Assembly: GCA_016463045.1 (NCBI GenBank)
Contig: JAEMSB010000107.1
Location: 1 to 8,200 of the forward strand
Direction of reading: 5' to 3'
Source of the DNA: Niveispirillum sp.
GTDB lineage: Bacteria > Pseudomonadota > Alphaproteobacteria > Azospirillales > Azospirillaceae
DNA length: 8,200 nucleotides
Every line of letters begins with the position of its first letter. Positions within the stretch are counted from its first letter, which is position 1. A program made the position numbers and the translations under genes. Of this stretch, positions 3,547 to 8,200 are shown piece after piece. A model generated the notes under the pieces. The model did not search any database, was not told the DNA's origin, and worked only from the letters and a program-made list of their open reading frames with translations.

Positions 3547-6404
3547 ACGGGGCGGTGCAAAAACCCCTTCGTCACCCGCACCGCCTCCGCCAGCCCGACC
3601 TTGCGCACCTCCACCCCCTCAGGGAAGGCACCGATCAGGCGGGATGGCATCATGGGGTCCAGCAGGACGAATACGCCCTGATCATCGGCGCGGCGGACCA
3701 GACGGCCAAAGGCCTGACGCAGGCGCAGCCGCGTGATCATGTCGTCAAAGCCGCGACGGCCCGCGATCTTGTCGAAATAATTCCGCCGCGCCTTGTGCAG
3801 GATGTCAGGCCGGGGCCAGGGCACACGGTCGAACACGATCAGGCGAAGTGAGCGGCCCGGCACATCCACCCCGTCGCGTACGGCATCTGTGCCCAGCAGG
3901 CAGGCATCCTCCTCGCCCCGGAAAATATCCACCAGGGTGGGCACATCCATGCCGTCCAGATGCTGGGCCAGCAGGGGGATGCCAGCCTCTTCCAGCGGTT
4001 CGGCGATGCGTTCATGGACCGCGCGCAACCGCTGAATGGCCGTGAACAGGCCCAGCCCGCCGCCGCCCGCCGCCAGGAACAGTTCGCGATAAGCGGCCGC
4101 CACCTGCCCCAGATCATCCTTGCGCACATCATTCACCACCAGCACGCGGGTCTGGCTGGCATAGTCGAACGGGCTGGGCACGGCAGCACGCAGAGCCACG
4201 CCCCCCATATGCACGGTACCGGTGCGCAGATGGGCCGCCTGCCAATCCTGCTCCACATCGCCCGTGCCATCGGTCAGGGTGGCACTGGTCAGGACCAGAC
4301 CATGGGCGACGGTGCCGACCGTGTCGGCAAAGGGGATGGTGGGGTCCACCCAGTGGCGATACATGCCCAGATCGAAATCCCGGCCCTCCACCCGCTCAAC
4401 CCCGAACCAGTCGACGAATTTGCGCGGGGTTTCGTCCTTCAGGCTGTGCAGCATCAGCCGCCAGCCATTCACCTCATTCTGCGCGCGGCGCTTGCAGGCC
4501 CGCGCCACACTATCCATGCGCCGGCGGGTTTCGGCCTCCAACTCGTCGCTTTCCTCGTCCAGCATCTCCTTCAACCGGTCGGCCAGTTTTTCCAGCGGCG
4601 TGGCCAGTTTCAGCAGGGCGATATCCAGCTCCACGGCCAGATCGACCAGACCGTCCGCCACCGGCTTGCAGTCGGTTTCCAGGCTGTAGGGATTGTCCAC
4701 GCCCTGGGCGCGGGCATAGACCTGGGCGCGCACGCCGGCCAGGAACGCCTCCAGCGGGCCTTTCACCTCCCCGCCATGGATGCGCTGTGACCAAGCCTCC
4801 CCCGGCAGGATTTGGGCCGCCTGCTGGATTTCCTGCAGCAGTTCGAGCGAGACCTTGTCACCACCGACCAGATCCTCCACCCGGCGGCGCAGCCCCCGCG
4901 CCCGGCTGCGGCCCGACACCTCGGCCCCCAGCAGCCAGCGCCGCAGCTCCGCCGCCTCCGCCGCCGTCAGATGCCCGGCAAAGGCATTGTCGGCGGCATC
5001 AAACACATGATGGCCCTCATCAAAGACATAGCGTGTGGGGACATAGGCATCGTCACCACCGCCCAGCGCCGCCTGCACCATGACCAGGGCATGGTTGGCG
5101 ACCACAATGTCGGCCTTGCGCGCCCGCCTCACCGATTTCTCGATGAAACAGCGGGAATAGTGGGAGCAGGCATTATAGACGCATTCACCGCGCCGGTCGG
5201 CCAGGCCCATGGTGCGGCCCTTGCCCAATATATCGACCAGCCAGCCGGGGAAGTCGCCGCCCGCCATATCGCCATCGCGCGTCGCCGCCGCCCAACGGGC
5301 CATCAGGCCGATGGCATTGGCATAGGCGGGCTGGGTATGGGCGATATTGGCGGCTTCTTCCAGGTTCAAGAGGCACAGGTAATTCTCCCGCCCCTTGCGC
5401 ACCACCACCCGCTTGGCTTTCACGGCGGGGTCGGGATGCAGCCGGTCCAGTTCCTTGTCGATCTGCTGTTGAAGCTGCCTTGTGTAGGTCGATATCCAGA
5501 CGGGGCCGCTGTTCTTTTCCGCCCAGACGGTGGCGGGGGCGAGATAGCCCAGGGTCTTGCCCACGCCCGTCCCGGCCTCTGCCAGCACCACATTAGGCAC
5601 GCCCTGTTCGTCGCGCGGGGTGAAGGCGCTGGAGACGGCGCTGGCATAATCGGCCTGCTGCGGGCGGGGTTCGGCCCCGGCCCCGCTGCCCACCAGTTCG
5701 GCCAGACGCCAGCGCGCCTCCGCCGGTTCCACGGGGATATGGCCGGGCGGTGGCTCCGGTGCCTCGGCCTGCCATTCCTTCAGATGGTTCCAGACCATCA
5801 GGCCACGCCGCGCCCGCCCGTCGCCGGGACCATGCGGCAGTCCCAATGCCGCCATCACCGATGGCGCCCAGGACCAGCCCGCCTGCCCCATGAACCAGCC
5901 GATGCCGGCGGCATCCGACAATTCGCGCCGCAGCTTGCGCTTCTCCCCGTCCGGCTCCGGGCGGTTATTCTCGGCCAGTTCGGACAGCAGGGCACGGGCA
6001 CTGTCGATCAGGGACAGGGCCTCGACCTCCGGGTCTGCGGGGACCGGCTGTCCCGTGGCCTCGGCCAGCCCCTTGGGCGTGGGCAGACAGAAGCGTGCCG
6101 GGCGCACAAAGGCGAACAGTTCCAGCACGTCGAACGGATCGGCCATCCGTTCCGTGCGCAGCCGCCGTCCCACGGCGCGGGCATGGGCCAGGATCACGCT
6201 TTCATGGCGCAGGCGGTACGCCGCCTCGTCATGCGGGATCAGGTCCACTTCACCATCGGGTGTCACCCAGGTGACACCGCGCGCGCCCACCACAATGGCC
6301 GGCGCATCGGGCAGCAGCAGGCGCGGGGGCACCGTACGCACAGATGACGGGGCATCTGGCGCCTTGTCAGTGCCGGGCCGGCGGAAGGGAACAATCTCGC
6401 TCAT
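3543..6404 (-). CDS. DinG/XPD-type iron-sulfur ATP-dependent DNA helicase
   Basis: This is a superfamily 2 helicase of the DinG/XPD group, expected to unwind DNA 5' to 3' in repair and in clearing blocked forks. From ATG 6404 it has 953 residues. Walker A AGTGVGKT is at 277-284. Four cysteines, C344, C408, C413 and C419, are spaced as the Fe-S cluster ligands of this family. The DEGHH box is at 462-466, SATL (motif III-like) at 707-710, and QAFGRLVRR (motif VI with the arginine finger) at 897-905. A long charged region (about 480-660) lies between the two motor halves, where XPD enzymes carry the Arch domain. The first 200 or so residues (LLLPDAPAIVVGARG..., then DPFDVLELFAFVRPARFCLPTP) look like a DnaQ-fold exonuclease domain without its acidic residues. 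That is my reading, not established. ATG 6404 is preferred over 6446 because family proteins start near here, although no Shine-Dalgarno is visible. DinG naming is by family, not proven orthology. Confidence 0.92.
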   Translation of the reverse strand: MSEIVPFRRPGTDKAPDAPSSVRTVPPRLLLPDAPAIVVGARGVTWVTPDGEVDLIPHDEAAYRLRHESVILAHARAVGRRLRTERMADPFDVLELFAFVRPARFCLPTPKGLAEATGQPVPADPEVEALSLIDSARALLSELAENNRPEPDGEKRKLRRELSDAAGIGWFMGQAGWSWAPSVMAALGLPHGPGDGRARRGLMVWNHLKEWQAEAPEPPPGHIPVEPAEARWRLAELVGSGAGAEPRPQQADYASAVSSAFTPRDEQGVPNVVLAEAGTGVGKTLGYLAPATVWAEKNSGPVWISTYTRQLQQQIDKELDRLHPDPAVKAKRVVVRKGRENYLCLLNLEEAANIAHTQPAYANAIGLMARWAAATRDGDMAGGDFPGWLVDILGKGRTMGLADRRGECVYNACSHYSRCFIEKSVRRARKADIVVANHALVMVQAALGGGDDAYVPTRYVFDEGHHVFDAADNAFAGHLTAAEAAELRRWLLGAEVSGRSRARGLRRRVEDLVGGDKVSLELLQEIQQAAQILPGEAWSQRIHGGEVKGPLEAFLAGVRAQVYARAQGVDNPYSLETDCKPVADGLVDLAVELDIALLKLATPLEKLADRLKEMLDEESDELEAETRRRMDSVARACKRRAQNEVNGWRLMLHSLKDETPRKFVDWFGVERVEGRDFDLGMYRHWVDPTIPFADTVGTVAHGLVLTSATLTDGTGDVEQDWQAAHLRTGTVHMGGVALRAAVPSPFDYASQTRVLVVNDVRKDDLGQVAAAYRELFLAAGGGGLGLFTAIQRLRAVHERIAEPLEEAGIPLLAQHLDGMDVPTLVDIFRGEEDACLLGTDAVRDGVDVPGRSLRLIVFDRVPWPRPDILHKARRNYFDKIAGRRGFDDMITRLRLRQAFGRLVRRADDQGVFVLLDPMMPSRLIGAFPEGVEVRKVGLAEAVRVTKGFLHRPV
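6259..6278. repeat. Perfect intragenic dyad in the 5' part of the helicase gene
   Basis: GGTGTCACC (6259-6267) and GGTGACACC (6270-6278) are perfect 9-bp inverted copies separated by CA, about 126 bp inside the helicase coding region. It encodes VTWVT and its surroundings, so it may be a coding coincidence. The length and tight spacing are operator-like. Confidence 0.35.
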
Positions 6405-6412
6405 GGGCGCGG

Positions 6413-6443
6413 AGTATAGGCAAGTCCCGCCGCCATGCATCAA
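6413..6443 (-). promoter_or_regulatory. Candidate helicase promoter giving a leaderless or near-leaderless mRNA
   Basis: On the minus strand, TATACT (6418-6413) matches the sigma-70 -10 box at five of six positions. TTGATG (6443-6438) is a partial -35 match at a rather long 19-nt spacing. Transcription would start about 7 nt after the -10, essentially at the ATG at 6404. That agrees with the lack of any Shine-Dalgarno before that ATG. The 63-nt gap after the hydrolase stop contains no visible terminator. Confidence 0.35.
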
Positions 6444-6467
6444 CAAAACGGGAACATCTCAAATCTG

Positions 6468-7316
6468 TCAGCGCGGCAGCATTCCGTCCAGGGCGGCGGC
6501 AACAGCGCTCATGCCCGCCATATTGGGGTGGTAGGGAGCCTTACCCGCCGAAACTGGAAACCCCTCCATCCAGGGTTCCGCCCCGCATACGCCATGGTCG
6601 CGCGAAAGTTTCGCCGCCGGCAGCAACATGGCACCTGACTGTTTGGCAGCCAACCCCGTCAAATCACGCAGACGACGCTCCACGTCCCGCAAGCGGTCGG
6701 CATCCGCCGGGTCCAGGGGCGTTGCCGCGCAAGTACCCTTGGGCGGCAGAACGACAGGATACTCCACGAAGATCAGCAGGGCGTTGGGCGCCCGTTCACG
6801 CACCATCGACCCTATCCGGATCAGCGCCTCCGAAAGCTGCCGGAATTTCTCCTCCTCGGCCCAGGACGGGGTGCGACACTTCTCGGTCCCCGAACCGGTA
6901 TTGCGTGCCAGGGTCAGACAGGAGGCGGAGATCATGTTGCCGATATAGCCGACATCATTGCCGCCAATAGTGACCGTCACCAGCCGTGTATCAGCATCAA
7001 TCGCAGTAATCTGCGCCGGCAGTTCTGCCCATCCGTCCAGAACGGCCCCTGTCGTCGCACCGGAGCAGGTGACATCCGTCAGGGCGAGCCCACGTTTGGC
7101 CGCCAATTGCTGCGCGTAATTGCCGGCCGACCGTCCACACCGCGCCGGTGCACCCGGCACATAGGGCGGCAAACCGGGACCCGCCGCGAAGGAACTGCCC
7201 ATCGCGACATATTTCGCGCCGACCGGAAGCGCAGCGTGCCGAGGAGCGGCGGCACATCCGGCCAGTGCAGAACTTAGAAGCAGCGTGAGCAGGCAACGGA
7301 ACGGAGCAAAACGCAT
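6468..7316 (-). CDS. SGNH/GDSL-family hydrolase, predicted lipoprotein
   Basis: This is a predicted secreted or membrane-anchored esterase/lipase-type hydrolase with unknown substrate. From ATG 7316 the 282-residue protein starts with a lipoprotein signal peptide: basic N-end, hydrophobic LLTLLLSSALAG, and lipobox LAGC with Cys21. SGNH block I is MGSSFAAGPG (39-48), with Ser42 as nucleophile and Ser41 where most relatives have Asp. Block II is CSGATTG (84-90), block III is TIGGNDVGY (116-124, Asn120), and block V is YHPNMAG (262-268, His263). The Asp usually three residues before the His is Ala260. Six further cysteines (60, 84, 133, 147, 196, 244) could form three disulfides, as in actinobacterial SGNH esterases that work with a Ser-His dyad. 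An upstream in-frame ATG at 7349 would lengthen the signal peptide. Neither start has a clear Shine-Dalgarno. The gene lies just beyond the terminator of the chemoreceptor gene, so it needs its own promoter or read-through. Confidence 0.85.
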   Translation of the reverse strand: MRFAPFRCLLTLLLSSALAGCAAAPRHAALPVGAKYVAMGSSFAAGPGLPPYVPGAPARCGRSAGNYAQQLAAKRGLALTDVTCSGATTGAVLDGWAELPAQITAIDADTRLVTVTIGGNDVGYIGNMISASCLTLARNTGSGTEKCRTPSWAEEEKFRQLSEALIRIGSMVRERAPNALLIFVEYPVVLPPKGTCAATPLDPADADRLRDVERRLRDLTGLAAKQSGAMLLPAAKLSRDHGVCGAEPWMEGFPVSAGKAPYHPNMAGMSAVAAALDGMLPR

Positions 7317-7360
7317 CTTGGACACCGGCCAGAGGAGGAATGACCGCATCGTGCCAGAGG

Positions 7361-7394
7361 AAAAGCCTGGCATCCAGAAACCGGATGCCAGGCT
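7361..7394 (-). terminator. Rho-independent terminator of the chemoreceptor gene
   Basis: The arms AGCCTGGCATCC (7364-7375) and GGATGCCAGGCT (7383-7394) form a perfect 12-bp, GC-rich stem with a 7-nt loop. In the minus-strand direction it ends in TTTT (7364-7361). It begins 25 nt after the chemoreceptor stop codon, the expected place. It lies 44 nt before the ATG of the hydrolase (11 nt before that gene's alternative ATG). On the plus strand no T-run follows, so it works in one direction. Confidence 0.88.
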
Positions 7395-7419
7395 GTCCAC
7401 AGACTGGAGCAAGGAACCG

Positions 7420-8200
7420 TTACGCCGCCCGGATGCCAGACAGGAAGCTTTCCACCTGGCTTTTCATCATTTCGGCCTGCTCGCCCAGTTCACGGGCCGC
7501 ACCCAGGACCTGGGTTGCGGATGCACCGGTCTCTCCCGCCGCCTGGGTCACGCTGGCGATGTTGGAGGAAACCTCTCGGGTGCCAAGGGCTGCCTGCTGC
7601 ACATTGCGGCTGATTTCCAGGGTGGTGGCGTTCTGCTGTTCCACGGCGGCGGAGATGGTGGCCATGGCCTCGTTGATCTGTGCGATGGTGCCGGTGATGG
7701 ACGCGATGGCCCCCACAGCGTCACCCGTCACGGACTGCATCGACTGGATCTGCTGCGCAATCTCCTCGGTGGCCTTGGCGGTTTGGTTGGCCAGGCTCTT
7801 GACCTCCGACGCGACGACGGCGAAACCCTTGCCCGCCTCACCGGCGCGTGCCGCCTCAATGGTGGCGTTGAGCGCCAGCAGGTTGGTCTGGCTGGCAATC
7901 TCGCTGATTAACTGCACCACCGTCCCGATACGTTGTGCGGCATCGGCCAAGGTCTGCACCGTGTCATTGGTGCGGGCGGCCTGGCTGGCGGCATTGTCGG
8001 CGACCTGGGTCGAATGCACCACCTGACGGGAGATTTCCTGGATGGAGCTTGCCATTTCCTCCGCTGCCGACGCGACCGTCTGCACATTGGCGGCGGTCTG
8101 GTCGGCGGCGCTGGCGGTCGCGGTGGCCTGGGCGCGGGTTTCCTCCGCAATGGCGGTCATGCCTTGGGCCGTGGCATCCAGCTGGCTGGTGGCACCTGCG
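7420..8200 (-). CDS. Methyl-accepting chemotaxis protein, C-terminal signalling domain (partial)
   Basis: The frame is open to the window edge, giving 259 residues before the TAA at 7422-7420. The N-terminal sensor, any transmembrane helices and the HAMP domain are outside. The visible part is the cytoplasmic antiparallel coiled coil that binds CheW and controls CheA. The hairpin tip is the highly conserved ASQTNLLALNATIEAARAGE, followed by AGKGFAVVASEVKSLANQTA. Flanking Ala/Glu/Gln-rich heptads such as AEEMASSIQEIS and AAVEQQNATT contain likely methylation and deamidation sites. The protein ends SFLSGIRAA without the CheR-binding NWETF-type pentapeptide of major receptors, which is common in alphaproteobacteria. 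The methionine at 8160 is internal, not the start. The ligand cannot be told from this half. The gene is followed by a strong terminator. Confidence 0.95.
   Translation of the reverse strand, partial: AGATSQLDATAQGMTAIAEETRAQATATASAADQTAANVQTVASAAEEMASSIQEISRQVVHSTQVADNAASQAARTNDTVQTLADAAQRIGTVVQLISEIASQTNLLALNATIEAARAGEAGKGFAVVASEVKSLANQTAKATEEIAQQIQSMQSVTGDAVGAIASITGTIAQINEAMATISAAVEQQNATTLEISRNVQQAALGTREVSSNIASVTQAAGETGASATQVLGAARELGEQAEMMKSQVESFLSGIRAA

Noticed and set aside
4812..6347. A 511-codon plus-strand open frame.
   Set aside because: It lies wholly antisense to the helicase gene, whose motifs are intact, and its His/Gln/Arg/Pro-rich composition is typical of a GC-rich antisense shadow.
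8158..8160. ATG at 8160 as the start of a small 246-residue chemotaxis protein.
   Set aside because: The frame continues upstream to the window edge with coiled-coil sequence of the same kind, so this is an internal methionine of a longer receptor.

Overview
The window looks like ordinary chromosomal core sequence from a high-GC alphaproteobacterium. The protein types and gene order suggest Rhodospirillales, perhaps Azospirillaceae; this placement is an inference from remembered family features, not a search. I see no phage, transposase, CRISPR, rRNA or tRNA genes. Coding density is very high, and most alternative-frame reading frames are GC-driven shadows of the real genes.

Layout, left to right. 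Positions 1-2354 carry a minus-strand operon transcribed right to left: tsaE (tRNA t6A synthesis ATPase), then amgK (anomeric sugar kinase), then murU (MurNAc-1-phosphate uridylyltransferase), then the first codons of a further gene whose ATG overlaps the murU stop (addB is my guess, from gene order in relatives). amgK and murU together form the cell-wall recycling shortcut that makes UDP-MurNAc directly from recovered MurNAc. Between tsaE and amgK is a 123-bp element bounded by inverted repeats and packed with four consecutive hairpins. It is the least explained piece of DNA in the window.

Positions 2355-2516 are a divergent intergenic region. It holds a possible eight-codon leader ORF coupled to tsaE and a clear ribosome binding site for the next gene. 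Positions 2517-3536 (plus strand) encode a thioredoxin-reductase-like ferredoxin/flavodoxin-NADP+ reductase. It converges, with a 6-bp gap and a shared hairpin, on a large minus-strand gene (3543-6404) for a DinG/XPD-type iron-sulfur DNA helicase.

Upstream of the helicase, also on the minus strand, lie a lipoprotein SGNH/GDSL hydrolase (6468-7316), a strong intrinsic terminator (7361-7394), and the C-terminal signalling half of a methyl-accepting chemotaxis protein (7420 to the window edge). The terminator separates the chemoreceptor from the hydrolase.

I did not find a convincing new multi-gene system. The most rewarding targets are the structured tsaE-amgK spacer and its possible effect on the amgK ribosome binding site, the leader ORF before tsaE, a possible leaderless start for the helicase, and the non-canonical active site of the SGNH hydrolase.
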